Below are positions 25,347 to 33,880 of a stretch of 64,000 nucleotides of DNA, piece after piece (the stretch's first letter is position 1; each line of letters begins with the position of its first letter). A program made the position numbers and the translations under genes. This DNA comes from Mobiluncus sp963511525 (GTDB lineage Bacteria > Actinomycetota > Actinomycetes > Actinomycetales > Actinomycetaceae), in contig NZ_CAUPIY010000001.1 in the NCBI RefSeq assembly GCF_963511525.1, forward strand, positions 380,005 through 444,004. Direction: 5' to 3'. The notes beneath the pieces are model-generated. The model saw only the letters and a list, made by a program, of their open reading frames with translations. It was not told where the DNA came from and made no database searches.

Positions 25347-26174
25347 CTACAGCCGCTGCGCGGCCGCGCTCAGCCACAGGCACAAGGTCGCCGCGGACGT
25401 CACATTGAGGGACTCGGCACGCCCAAACATGGGAATGGACACCAACACATCGCACCAGGATTCCTCGGTCGCGTCCAGCCCGTGCGCTTCATTGCCCATG
25501 ACCCAAGCGACCTTCTTGTCACTCCAGGTCGCGGCCGTAACCGGGGTCAGCATGACGTCACCGGATAGGGACGTGCCCACAATGGTCCACCCTTCAGCAC
25601 GCAGAGCCGCCACCACTGCCTCTAAATCCTGAAACCGCGGCGTGGGAACATGAAACACACTGCCCACCGAAGCGCGAATAACTTTCGGACTGGTTGCGTC
25701 GGCACAGTATTGCCCCATAAACACCGTCGACGCACCACAAGCGTCAGCCAGTCGAATCAGTGTCCCCGCGTTGCCCGGGTCTTGAGTAGCGGGCAGAATC
25801 AAAGCCAGGGTCCCCTCCGGCGAGGCCGGCACGGACGGAAAAGCCTCAAAACGCGCTACCGCAATCCACCCTTGTGCGGCATCACTCAGCACCTTCTCAA
25901 CTTGCGGGGAAATAATATGAATATGCAGCCCCCCCGCAGATACTGTGGACTGAGCAAAATCCAACAGCTCCGGGCGAGTCTCGGCGCCCGCCTCGGTCAC
26001 AAATAAATCTGTCACCGCCCCCTGAGGGGCACTATGCAGCAGCTCAGTGACCGCTTGGGGACCTTCCACCCGCGTTAAACCCGAACGCAAACGCGCGGAA
26101 CGCCGCGAAAGCCCCGCCACCTTCCGGATGCGTTCGCTTCCGGGGTTGTCGAGGATTTCGCGACGTTCCACCAT
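25347..26174 (-). CDS. TsnR/TrmH-family (SpoU) RNA 2'-O-methyltransferase
   Basis: SPOUT-class RNA methyltransferase of 275 residues. An N-terminal substrate-binding domain (about 1-105) is followed by the SPOUT domain with motif 1 DPGNAGTLIRLADACG, motif 2 WVMGNEAHGLD and motif 3 IPMFGRAESLNVTSAA, which form the knotted SAM site. It starts 28 bases after rplT, matching the mycobacterial infC-rpmI-rplT-tsnR order, so a 23S rRNA target is likely. The exact nucleotide cannot be told. Confidence 0.92.
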   Translation of the reverse strand: MVERREILDNPGSERIRKVAGLSRRSARLRSGLTRVEGPQAVTELLHSAPQGAVTDLFVTEAGAETRPELLDFAQSTVSAGGLHIHIISPQVEKVLSDAAQGWIAVARFEAFPSVPASPEGTLALILPATQDPGNAGTLIRLADACGASTVFMGQYCADATSPKVIRASVGSVFHVPTPRFQDLEAVVAALRAEGWTIVGTSLSGDVMLTPVTAATWSDKKVAWVMGNEAHGLDATEESWCDVLVSIPMFGRAESLNVTSAATLCLWLSAAAQRL

Positions 26175-26202
26175 AGAATTTTTGATTGATAAACGCCGGG
26201 CT

Positions 26203-26586
26203 TTAGGCAGCCGCGGGAGCGTTTACATCTTTGGGCAGAGCAGCCTGTGCAGCTTTAACCAATTCGTTGAAAGCCGCAATGTCGCTAACTGCCAGTTCCG
26301 CTAGCATCCGCCGATCGACTTCAATGCCAGCCAAACGCAGACCCTGCATGAAGCGATTGTAGGTCATGCCCTGGGCGCGGCAAGCCGCATTGATGCGAGT
26401 GATCCACAGCCGACGGAAGTCGCCCTTGCGCGCCTTGCGGTCGCGATAGTTATACACAAAACTGTGGGTGACCTGTTCCTTAGCCTTACGGTACAGGCGA
26501 GAACGCTGGCCGCGGTAGCCCTCGGCCCGTTCCAGAGTGGTGCGACGTTTCTTGTGAGCGTTTACTGCGCGCTTGACACGTGCCAT
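26203..26586 (-). CDS. rplT: 50S ribosomal protein L20
   Basis: Early-assembly large-subunit protein of 127 residues, starting MARVKRAVNAHKKRR and containing the typical YRDRKARKGDFRRLWITRINAA block. It has a short extra C-terminal tail (ALPKDVNAPAAA). It follows rpmI by 19 bases within the infC operon; in other bacteria L20 represses this operon through mRNA structures. Confidence 0.98.
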   Translation of the reverse strand: MARVKRAVNAHKKRRTTLERAEGYRGQRSRLYRKAKEQVTHSFVYNYRDRKARKGDFRRLWITRINAACRAQGMTYNRFMQGLRLAGIEVDRRMLAELAVSDIAAFNELVKAAQAALPKDVNAPAAA

Positions 26587-26605
26587 GATTTATCTCCTTT
26601 TTCCT

Positions 26606-26800
26606 TTACTTACCCAACAGCTTCTTCATGCGTTTCACGTCAGCGGGAGCCACGACCTGATCCTGGCTGAGGCGACGAGTCCGCCGAGACGACTTGTGTT
26701 CCAGCAGGTGGCGTTTGTTAGTCTGTTCGCGCATCAGCTTTCCGGAGCCTGTAACACGAATCCGCTTTTTAGTCCCAGAATGGGTTTTATTCTTTGGCAT
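26606..26800 (-). CDS. rpmI: 50S ribosomal protein L35
   Basis: Ribosomal protein of 64 residues, MPKNKTHSGTKKRIRVTGSG, as in all L35. The frame is open far upstream because of the infC coding bias, but ATG 26800 with GGAG upstream is the start. It lies 1 base after the infC stop, so translation is coupled. Confidence 0.97.
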   Translation of the reverse strand: MPKNKTHSGTKKRIRVTGSGKLMREQTNKRHLLEHKSSRRTRRLSQDQVVAPADVKRMKKLLGK

Positions 26801-26801
26801 A

Positions 26802-27830
26802 TTATTTCTCCTCTTTCTTAAGCGGGGCCTTCTTGGTGGCCGGTTTATCGGTTTTGCCCGCGGTTGTCTTGGGGGCAGCTTTCTTGGTGGTGCCAGTCGT
26901 TCTCCGGGCAGGAGCCTTGGCACTGGTGGCAGCAGGTTTATCGGCCGCCGCAGTGGTTTTCGCAGCCGTTTTCCGAGCCGGCGCTTTCCGAGTGGCCGGT
27001 TTTGCGTCATCCGGGCTTTGGTCTGTATCAGCCACAGGGTTCGCCGCTGGCTCCGAGGTTTCGGACGTGGTAGAACTGGCCGGTTTCTTTCGTGCTGGCG
27101 ATTTGGCAGCCGGCTTCGCGGCGAGAGGCTCAGGAGCCTGGGAAGCCGCGGCGGCCAGGTTGCCCGAACCGAGCTGATCGAAAGTCAGCGGCTTCAAAAC
27201 CGGGGCGTTCGCTTGTTGAGCCACGCGTTGCTGGTTGCGCAAAGCCCGTTCCGCCTTGGCGTCACGCTTCGCTTGACGTTCGTCTTCGCGGCGCTTGCGC
27301 TGTTGGCTCACGGCGTCAGTCTTTTTCTTAACCGGGCCGATTACCATAGTCATGGAACGACCGTCCTGCCGGGGGGCGGACTCAACAACACCATCATCTG
27401 CGATGTCTTCAGCCAAACGTTCCAAAAGTTTGATGCCCATTTCAGGGCGGCTCTGTTCCCGTCCCCGGAACTTAATCATGATTTTGACTTTGTCTCCGCC
27501 ATCGAGGAAACGCAGAATGTGGCCTTTTTTCACCTCGTAGTCGTGGTCGTCAATCTTCAGTCCCAGGCGGATTTCTTTCAGCTGCGTACTGGCCTGATTC
27601 CGGCGTTGATCGCGAGCCTTTTGCGCGGCTTCGTACTTGTATTTACCGTAATCCATCAGTTTGCACACCGGAGGATGCGCTTCGGGGGCAACTTCCACCA
27701 GGTCCAGACCGGCGTCATCGGCCAAGGTGATAGCCTTCATAGTGGCCACCACTCCGATTTGTTCGCCGTTAGCACCAATCAGGCGCACTTCTGGCACCCG
27801 AATTTGGTCATTAATCCTTACGTCAGTAAT
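26802..27830 (-). CDS. infC: Translation initiation factor IF-3 with long Ala/Lys-rich tail, AUU start
   Basis: IF-3 prevents premature subunit joining and checks the start codon. IF3-N spans about residues 1-70 (VRINDQIRVPEVRLIG) and IF3-C about 80-175 (KEIRLGLKIDDHDYEVK, VKIMIKFRGRE). A low-complexity tail of about 165 residues (Ala, Lys, Pro, Thr; repeated KAPARKT-like units) follows, giving 342 residues against the usual 180-210. No ATG/GTG/TTG stands at the expected N-terminus: AAGGAG (27841-27836) is followed after 5 bases by ATT (27830-27828), then ACT GAC GTA AGG ATT AAT. ATT is therefore the probable start, as in E. coli infC, where it allows autoregulation. A GTG at 27872 is in frame but poorly placed. 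Confidence 0.93.
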   Translation of the reverse strand: MTDVRINDQIRVPEVRLIGANGEQIGVVATMKAITLADDAGLDLVEVAPEAHPPVCKLMDYGKYKYEAAQKARDQRRNQASTQLKEIRLGLKIDDHDYEVKKGHILRFLDGGDKVKIMIKFRGREQSRPEMGIKLLERLAEDIADDGVVESAPRQDGRSMTMVIGPVKKKTDAVSQQRKRREDERQAKRDAKAERALRNQQRVAQQANAPVLKPLTFDQLGSGNLAAAASQAPEPLAAKPAAKSPARKKPASSTTSETSEPAANPVADTDQSPDDAKPATRKAPARKTAAKTTAAADKPAATSAKAPARRTTGTTKKAAPKTTAGKTDKPATKKAPLKKEEK

Positions 27831-28255
27831 GAGGACTCCTTGCTTGTAACCACGCCGCGAGCCAAAGCACACACAAAGTTACCCCACGTCTGTGTCATAA
27901 AAAGCACAGCCGAGCGCTTTAGACCGTAACCCAAGACGTGCGTCTCCGAAGGAAAACTGCACCGGGTGGAGGTGGGAAAACTTTCCGCTTGCTTCGGCAT
28001 ACAGCCGAACAGAGTAGATTCTAGCCTATCCGCGGGATTTTCGCACATTTCGTGTTTCCAAAGCATCTCGAAACCAAAGCAGCAACGGGACCACCCAAGG
28101 GTCGCCTAAAAAAACTACGAACACGACCGGGCTTGTGACTGCCCATTTGAGATTGTCCGGTGCAACCCAAGCTAACGCTCTGAATCCCCAAAAATCCCGG
28201 AAATGCCGCCTAAAATTACAATTGAGGTATCGACCTAGGGAAACGAGGCTGACCG
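27831..28255. promoter_or_regulatory. Divergent infC / hppA control region with structured infC leader
   Basis: 425 bases without a gene. On the minus strand TAGAAT (28023-28018) is a likely -10, with transcription from about 28011 and a leader of about 180 bases before infC. A perfect hairpin TTCGGC/GCCGAA (27993-27998, 28004-28009) sits at the very 5' end of that leader, and further GC-rich pairing potential lies at 27930-27980. This suits the leader-based control known for infC-rpmI-rplT operons elsewhere. On the hppA side only GAGG upstream of ATG 28256 is clear. A 22-base word shared with the aspA terminator lies at 28077-28098. Confidence 0.5.
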
Positions 28256-30964
28256 ATGATTCCTAACCTGAAAGCTCTGGCTGCAAGCTTCGCGGGGGCA
28301 CTCCCGCAGACTGGCGCGAGACAGGGAGACGGACCCGGCGGCGGCGAGGCAAACCTGATACTTCCCGATTTATCCCTCGCCAACATACACGGCATAGCCG
28401 GTACCAGCCTGCTGATTTTCGGCATGGTAGTGTGCGTCGCCGGTCTGGTGTTTGGCATAGTGACGTTCTTTAAACTCCGCAGCCTGCCGGTACATCAATC
28501 CATGCTGGACGTCGCCGAACTCATTTATTCCACCTGCAAAGCCTACTTGGTGAAACAGGGGAAGTTCCTGTTGCTGCTGTGGGCTTTCATCACGGTCATC
28601 ATCCTGGTCTATTACAAGGTGCTGGTGGGTTTTAGCTGGGGCAAAGTCGGGATTGTGGTGTTATTTAGCCTGCTGGGGATGGGCGGTTCGTTTGCCGTGG
28701 CCTGGTTTGGCATTCGGGTCAACACTTTCGCTAACGCCCGGGCGGCTTTTGCCTCGCTGCGCGGCAAGCCCTACCCCGTCCACCAGATTCCACTGCAGGC
28801 CGGGATGTCCATCGGAACCGTGCTGATTTCCCTCGAACTGTTCATGATGCTGGTTATTCTGGTGTTCCTGCCCGCTGACGTGGCCGGTTCGTGTTTCATC
28901 GGTTTTGCTATCGGGGAGTCACTAGGGGCGTCCGCGCTGCGTATCGCCGGGGGTATCTTTACCAAGATTGCCGATATCGGTGCGGACCTCATGAAGATCG
29001 TGTTCAAAATCGATGAGGACGATCCGCGTAACCCCGGCGTTATCGCCGACTGCACCGGCGACAATGCCGGAGATTCGGTAGGTCCTTCCGCTGACGGTTT
29101 TGAAACCTACGGCGTCACCGGCGTGGCTCTGGTGACTTACGTCATTCTGGCAGTGCCGGACATTTCTATTCAGGCGCTGCTGCTGGTGTGGATCTTTACG
29201 GTGCGCGCGGCAATGATTCTCGGTGCGGCGCTGGCCTACGCCATCAACGCCCTGTGGGTCAAGGGGCGTTACGAGGACGCGAAACGCATGAACTTTGAAA
29301 CCCCGCTGACGACACTGGTCTGGCTGACTTCGATTCTGTGCATCGTGCTGATTTTCCTGGTGACCTTCTTTGTGATGGGCGAACAAGGCAACCACCTGTG
29401 GCTGAAACTGGCGACCATCATTACCTGTGGAACCCTCGCGGGAGCCTTAATTCCAGAACTGGTGAAAGTGTTTACCTCTACCAAAGCGCGTTTCGTGCGG
29501 GAAACCGTGAAATCCTCTCGTGAGGGCGGTGCCTCATTGAACATTTTGTCCGGTATGGTTGCCGGCAACATGTCCGGATACTGGCTGGGAATTACGATTG
29601 TGGGTCTGATGGGAATCGCTTTCCTGATTTCCCTGCTGATACCGGAATCCCTGATGGCAGCTCCGGCAGTATTTGCGTTTGGCCTGGTAGCTTTTGGTTT
29701 CTTGGGGATGGGTCCGGTGACCATCGCCGTTGATTCCTACGGTCCGGTCACCGACAATGCCCAATCAGTCTACGAACTGTCGCGTATCGAATCGGTAGAA
29801 AACATCGAAGCCGAGTTGATGGCTGACTTCACCATTAAACCCGCTTGGGACACCGCGAAACTCATGCTGGAGGACAACGACGGGGCCGGTAACACTTTTA
29901 AAGCCACGGCAAAGCCGGTTCTCATTGGTACCGCCGTGGTAGGCGCCACCACCATGATTTTCTCTATCATCATGACGCTCACAGATCGTCTGCAAGATGC
30001 ACAAGCCGTGGGCAATCTTTCACTGCTTCACGCCCCGTTCCTGCTGGGGTTGATTACCGGGGGCGCCGTCATTTACTGGTTCTCTGGGGCCTCTATCCAG
30101 GCGGTAACGACCGGGGCAAACCGAGCTGTGGCGTTTATCAAAGAGAATATTCACCTCGATGCCAGCAACGAACGTGCCTCCGAAAAGGACAGCCGAGCGG
30201 TCGTCGAGATTTGCACGCAGTACGCCCAGCAGGGCATGTTGCTTATCTTTCTGGCGGTGTTCTTTGCCACACTGTCTTTCGCGTTTGTCGAGCCGTTCTT
30301 TTTCATCGGCTACTTGATTTCTATCGCTATTTTTGGCCTCTACCAGGCTATATTCATGGCTAACGCTGGCGGGGCTTGGGACAATGCAAAGAAAGTCGTG
30401 GAAGTCGATTTGCACATGAAAGGCACCGAACTGCACGATGCAACCATCGTCGGGGATACGGTCGGCGATCCGTTCAAGGACACGTCCTCGGTGGCTCTGA
30501 ACCCGATTATCAAATTCACCACCTTGTTTGGCCTGTTGGCTGTGGAGTTAGCGGTGAGTTTAACGAACCAGGGTCAGGCGCGCTTGGTGCATATCCTGGC
30601 CGGGGTCTTTTTCGTGGCTTCAGCCTACTTCGTGTGGTGCAGTTTCTATCAGATGCGTATCCGCGGCGCCTCTCGTGACTCCATGCACGATCACGAACCT
30701 CCGGTCGACACGGCTTTGAACGGAATCCCCAGCGTGAAAGACCGGGTCACCCGGCCGGCAATGAAGATTATGCCGCGTCCCGGTGGTATCGAAGCCCCCA
30801 TTGACGCGGCCGCGCTAGACGAGATTCTCGACTCCTCACCAACGGATGACAGCCCGGACACCGACCTCTTGGATCAAGTTCCCGACCTTGAACTAACGGA
30901 AGAATCATCGCCAAGCAATCCCCCGCAGCCACCTGACCAGGCTGCAGAAAGGAAAGGGGAATAA
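28256..30964 (+). CDS. hppA: Membrane-bound proton-translocating pyrophosphatase, divergent type
   Basis: Couples hydrolysis of pyrophosphate to ion transport. The protein is 902 residues with about 16 membrane segments, plus a Gly-rich N-terminal extension (about 1-40) and a hydrophilic acidic tail (about 800-902). Substrate-site motifs: DDPRNPGVIADCTGDNAGD from about residue 255 (canonical form DDPRN...IADNVGDNVGD), GDTVGDPFKDTSSVALNP (about 733) and GGAWDNAKK. Lys549 in GNTFKATAKP occupies the position whose Lys confers K+ independence. The altered first motif suggests the evolutionarily divergent H+-pyrophosphatase group described from Chlorobium and Cellulomonas (H+ transport, Na+-sensitive). 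The next gene starts 2 bases after its stop. Confidence 0.93.
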   Translation: MIPNLKALAASFAGALPQTGARQGDGPGGGEANLILPDLSLANIHGIAGTSLLIFGMVVCVAGLVFGIVTFFKLRSLPVHQSMLDVAELIYSTCKAYLVKQGKFLLLLWAFITVIILVYYKVLVGFSWGKVGIVVLFSLLGMGGSFAVAWFGIRVNTFANARAAFASLRGKPYPVHQIPLQAGMSIGTVLISLELFMMLVILVFLPADVAGSCFIGFAIGESLGASALRIAGGIFTKIADIGADLMKIVFKIDEDDPRNPGVIADCTGDNAGDSVGPSADGFETYGVTGVALVTYVILAVPDISIQALLLVWIFTVRAAMILGAALAYAINALWVKGRYEDAKRMNFETPLTTLVWLTSILCIVLIFLVTFFVMGEQGNHLWLKLATIITCGTLAGALIPELVKVFTSTKARFVRETVKSSREGGASLNILSGMVAGNMSGYWLGITIVGLMGIAFLISLLIPESLMAAPAVFAFGLVAFGFLGMGPVTIAVDSYGPVTDNAQSVYELSRIESVENIEAELMADFTIKPAWDTAKLMLEDNDGAGNTFKATAKPVLIGTAVVGATTMIFSIIMTLTDRLQDAQAVGNLSLLHAPFLLGLITGGAVIYWFSGASIQAVTTGANRAVAFIKENIHLDASNERASEKDSRAVVEICTQYAQQGMLLIFLAVFFATLSFAFVEPFFFIGYLISIAIFGLYQAIFMANAGGAWDNAKKVVEVDLHMKGTELHDATIVGDTVGDPFKDTSSVALNPIIKFTTLFGLLAVELAVSLTNQGQARLVHILAGVFFVASAYFVWCSFYQMRIRGASRDSMHDHEPPVDTALNGIPSVKDRVTRPAMKIMPRPGGIEAPIDAAALDEILDSSPTDDSPDTDLLDQVPDLELTEESSPSNPPQPPDQAAERKGE

Positions 30965-30966
30965 CC

Positions 30967-32031
30967 ATGAAACTGGCAATTAAATGGGAAAATGCCCAAG
31001 TTGACGAAGCCGGGCGAGTGTCCGGACACTCTGCCGGAGACACCCTGGTGCGACGGATCTTACGGAACTTCCCCGACTCCATCCTCATCGGCGGCTCCGC
31101 CCGCCGCGCCGAAAACTTCAGCGTGGCTCCGATTGAGATGCTCGACCCGACTGACACGGCCGTCATCAATATGGACGTCATTGACTCGCCCCGACTGTGG
31201 CAAAAAATGCACAACGCAGGCGCGGAAAAACCGCACATCATGAACTTTATGTGGTGGTCTCCACGCGAAATGACTACGGTAGAGGGCATTGCCTCGATGG
31301 CCCTGTCTTGCGCCCTGTTCCCCACTTTTGCAAACTCGGAACGTACCGCCATGGAAGTCCGGGAGATTGCCGAGAAATGGACCGTGAAACCGCTGCATGA
31401 ACAGATGCAGCTGGGGTGGGTAAACCTGGGCTTCCGCCTGGCTCACGTCCGACCGCGGGTTGAGACAGAGGTCCCCGTCGTGCTCTACCCCTCGATTTAC
31501 CTTTCAGCAAAGAAGCGCCCGGATATTTTCTTGGATGTGGTCAACTGGGTACACCGCCAGATTCCGCTGCGGGTCGAGATGCGTTTGCACGAAACCCACC
31601 TGGTCAGCGAAGCCGCCATGAAGTTTTCCCATCGCGACTGGATTTGGGTGGGACCTTTGACCGCCACGCGTCAGTCCTATTGGGAGGCTCTGGCACATAC
31701 GACCGCTTTCCTGGCGACCACCGAGGAAGAATCCTACGGCATCGAGTACGTAGAAGCCTTGGGCGCGGGAGTCATCGGCGTCTTTCCTGACCTCGAATGG
31801 GCTCACGCCCTGGTGCCGGCAGACTACCCGTTCTTTTATAAGTCAGTGGAAGAAGCCAAGAACATGTTGTGGCAGGTCCTGGTTAAACCCGCGGAGGCTC
31901 GAAAGAAAATGGACGCGTCGGCCGGCGGTTCGATTCAGAAATGGATTGGCGAACACCACTCGGACGATGTCTTTGACGAAGCCCTGATTCAACACGTCGT
32001 GGACTGGCTGGGCGATATTCCCCACGCCTAG
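30967..32031 (+). CDS. GT-B-like glycosyltransferase family protein
   Basis: Protein of 354 residues without signal or membrane segment. Residues about 240-285 (ATTEEESYGIEYVEALGAG, then GVFPDLEWAHALVP) match the donor-binding EX7E-like region of GT4-type glycosyltransferases. The N-terminal domain (MKLAIKWENAQVDEAGRVSG) is not one I can assign. ATG 30967 follows AAAGGGG inside the end of hppA, so the two are coupled. Substrate unknown; a link to pyrophosphate-producing sugar activation is only a thought. It could also be a non-catalytic relative. Confidence 0.7.
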   Translation: MKLAIKWENAQVDEAGRVSGHSAGDTLVRRILRNFPDSILIGGSARRAENFSVAPIEMLDPTDTAVINMDVIDSPRLWQKMHNAGAEKPHIMNFMWWSPREMTTVEGIASMALSCALFPTFANSERTAMEVREIAEKWTVKPLHEQMQLGWVNLGFRLAHVRPRVETEVPVVLYPSIYLSAKKRPDIFLDVVNWVHRQIPLRVEMRLHETHLVSEAAMKFSHRDWIWVGPLTATRQSYWEALAHTTAFLATTEEESYGIEYVEALGAGVIGVFPDLEWAHALVPADYPFFYKSVEEAKNMLWQVLVKPAEARKKMDASAGGSIQKWIGEHHSDDVFDEALIQHVVDWLGDIPHA

Positions 32032-32041
32032 GGTCTTTCAC

Positions 32042-32106
32042 AAGGGTGGTGGCGCTGGTAGCACTAGCGTCCCGTTTCGGGTTCGCAAGCGTTCCCGCCC
32101 ACCCTT
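32042..32106. terminator. Branched inverted repeat between convergent genes
   Basis: AAGGGTGG (32042-32049) pairs with CCACCCTT (32099-32106); inside are smaller hairpins such as CCCG-TTT-CGGG (32071-32081). It lies between the ends of the glycosyltransferase-like gene and the sseB-like gene and may stop both transcripts, though no T run is adjacent. Confidence 0.35.
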
Positions 32107-32154
32107 CCGGTAACGTCGCGTCACCTGGTGTGAGTGTGGCTCGTACGGAAGCCG

Positions 32155-32877
32155 TCAGCGCACGGGGAGAAGCTGCACGTAAGTGGCGCGTGGGGGGATT
32201 TCTGGCGAACGCAACAGGGATCTGTAAAAGCGTTTGACGGCAAGTTTCGCGGCGTCACGGTCGTCAGGGGTGCGGACTGTGACGACCAGTCCCCCCGCCG
32301 GACCGGCTGCGATGGTCTCAATTTCGGCGCCCGTATGGGCTGATAGCGAGCTGAGCAGTGTCGCGAGTTCGGCATCATGCCAAGCCGGAAGCCAATCGTC
32401 GCCGCTGACCAGGGCGTTCAAAGCGGGCGGTCCTAGCATGATGCTCGGCGCATAGGCGTGAATCCACTCCGGGTTTTTCGCCAACGGCTTCGCTTGAGTA
32501 GCACCACCCAGCGCCACCGGGGCATCCAACCACAGAAATCCCTCAATAGCCAACGCCGCCAAAGCTATTCGCGCGGGGTTGACCAGCAGCGGCCGATGGT
32601 GTCGCGGATCCCTCAACTCCGCGAAGCGTGCCGCGCTGGAATACACTGGCAAGGCAGCCCCGTAGGGGGCATAAACGGTCGAAAATGATGGCGATTCGCA
32701 GTTTCCTGAAAGTGCCACGGGAGCCTTCACGATGAGGCGTTCCGTTTGCAGCGCTGAAAACAGTTCAGCCTGCGCTGCCCCCACATCTTTGGCAGCTGCC
32801 AGTTCCAGGGCGCGCCCGGTTCCGGGCAGTAAATCACCGCAATCTGACGAATAGGGATTGTTTGCCAAATGTTTCAT
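32155..32877 (-). CDS. SseB-family protein
   Basis: Protein of 240 residues resembling the SseB N-terminal domain, including FSTVYAPYGAALPVYSSAARFAEL and GFLWLDAPVALGG near the middle. Actinobacteria commonly carry an SseB-like gene beside hisA/priA, as here (36 bases downstream of hisA). No catalytic motif; function unknown. ATG 32877. The C-terminal third (about 165-235) is a second alpha/beta region similar in style to that of other SseB-like proteins. Confidence 0.75.
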   Translation of the reverse strand: MKHLANNPYSSDCGDLLPGTGRALELAAAKDVGAAQAELFSALQTERLIVKAPVALSGNCESPSFSTVYAPYGAALPVYSSAARFAELRDPRHHRPLLVNPARIALAALAIEGFLWLDAPVALGGATQAKPLAKNPEWIHAYAPSIMLGPPALNALVSGDDWLPAWHDAELATLLSSLSAHTGAEIETIAAGPAGGLVVTVRTPDDRDAAKLAVKRFYRSLLRSPEIPPRATYVQLLPVR

Positions 32878-32913
32878 GAATGTTGCCGCGCTTTCAAACA
32901 GAGTCCCGCAGTT

Positions 32914-33654
32914 TTACTCCGCCAGACTCGCCAAGGCTTCGGTTACCGTGAAACGTTGCTCATAGATGGCTTTGCCAACAATGACACCCTCCAGGTTCGG
33001 GTGAACCTCCGCCAAGTCCCGCAGGGCGTGCAGGTCGCGCAGGGCAGACACACCCCCGCTCGCCACAACTTTTGCCGAACTGGATTGACACACGTGAGCC
33101 AGCAGTTCCAGGTTCGGCCCAGTCAAGGTGCCGTCTTTCGATACATCCGTCACCACGTAGCGGGCACACCCCAAGGCGTCCAAATCCCGCACAATCTGGT
33201 CCAACAGCGGCCCTTCACTGACCCAGCCGCGTCCATAAACTCGCTCGCCGCGCACGTCCAAACCGATTGCGATACGCTGCCCAAATCGCTCAATGGCCGT
33301 GGCGCACCACTGGGGATTTTCGATTGCGGCAGTACCCAGGTTTACCCGCGCCGCTCCGGCATCGAGCATGCGGCACAGCGAGTCATCATCACGCAATCCC
33401 CCGCTGACCTCAACTTGCAAATCGGGATAGGCCCTAACAAGGGATTCGACCAGGTCGGCGTTGGAGCCTCGCCCGAAAGCCGCATCCAGGTCGACCAGGT
33501 GCAACCACTTGGCGCCAGCCGCCAGGAAGTCCGCCGCGACCTCCCCCGGCTCTCCATAGGTTTTTTCCGTCCCGACTTTCCCTTCGGTCAATCGGGTCGC
33601 TTTCCCGTTCACCAGGTCAATCGCCGGTAACAGTGTCAAAGTTTGCGCCTGCAC
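32914..33654 (-). CDS. hisA: Phosphoribosyl isomerase (HisA; possibly bifunctional PriA)
   Basis: Isomerises ProFAR to PRFAR in histidine synthesis; in many actinobacteria the same enzyme (PriA) also does the TrpF step. A (beta/alpha)8 barrel of 246 residues, with the catalytic aspartates in PAIDLVNG (Asp13) and VVTDVSKDGTLTGPN, and phosphate loops VSGGLRD and VASGGVS. GTG 33654 follows AAGGGG. Whether it keeps both activities cannot be read by eye; members of the Actinomycetaceae are known to have specialised it after losing trp or his genes. It lies 8.2 kb from hisH because of an inserted block. Confidence 0.93.
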   Translation of the reverse strand: MQAQTLTLLPAIDLVNGKATRLTEGKVGTEKTYGEPGEVAADFLAAGAKWLHLVDLDAAFGRGSNADLVESLVRAYPDLQVEVSGGLRDDDSLCRMLDAGAARVNLGTAAIENPQWCATAIERFGQRIAIGLDVRGERVYGRGWVSEGPLLDQIVRDLDALGCARYVVTDVSKDGTLTGPNLELLAHVCQSSSAKVVASGGVSALRDLHALRDLAEVHPNLEGVIVGKAIYEQRFTVTEALASLAE

Positions 33655-33782
33655 ACCATTCCCCTTCCGTTGTCTGTGCTCATACGATCTGAACGATTAT
33701 CTTTTCCCGGTTCCACCACGTTAGTCTTGCATACCACTGATAAATTGCGAATTCTTGAAGAATAAGCTCACTACAAACCATG

Positions 33783-33823
33783 CTAGAGGGTGGGGAAAAC
33801 CTGTGTCTTCGCCCACCCTCTAG
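33783..33823 (-). terminator. Inverted repeat between hisA and the CWB2 phosphatase gene
   Basis: CTAGAGGGTGGG (33783-33794) and CCCACCCTCTAG (33812-33823) form a perfect 12-bp stem with a 17-base loop, 57 bases past the phosphatase stop. No good T run follows on the minus strand, so it is a probable but imperfect terminator. The rest of 33655-33880 shows no gene. Confidence 0.5.
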
Positions 33824-33880
33824 GATGATTCAGTTATCTCTGCGACTGCAAATTATGGCATTTACAGTTACCTGTTTCAG

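Noticed and set aside
26960..27060. Repeats in the infC tail as a DNA repeat array
   Set aside because: The repetition is at the amino-acid level (Ala/Lys/Pro) and is imperfect in the DNA; it is part of the coding sequence.
26694..27929. Long plus-strand open frame (411 codons) opposite infC and rpmI
   Set aside because: It is the complement of the low-complexity infC tail and rpmI; the product is Arg/Gly/Phe-rich without any family features.
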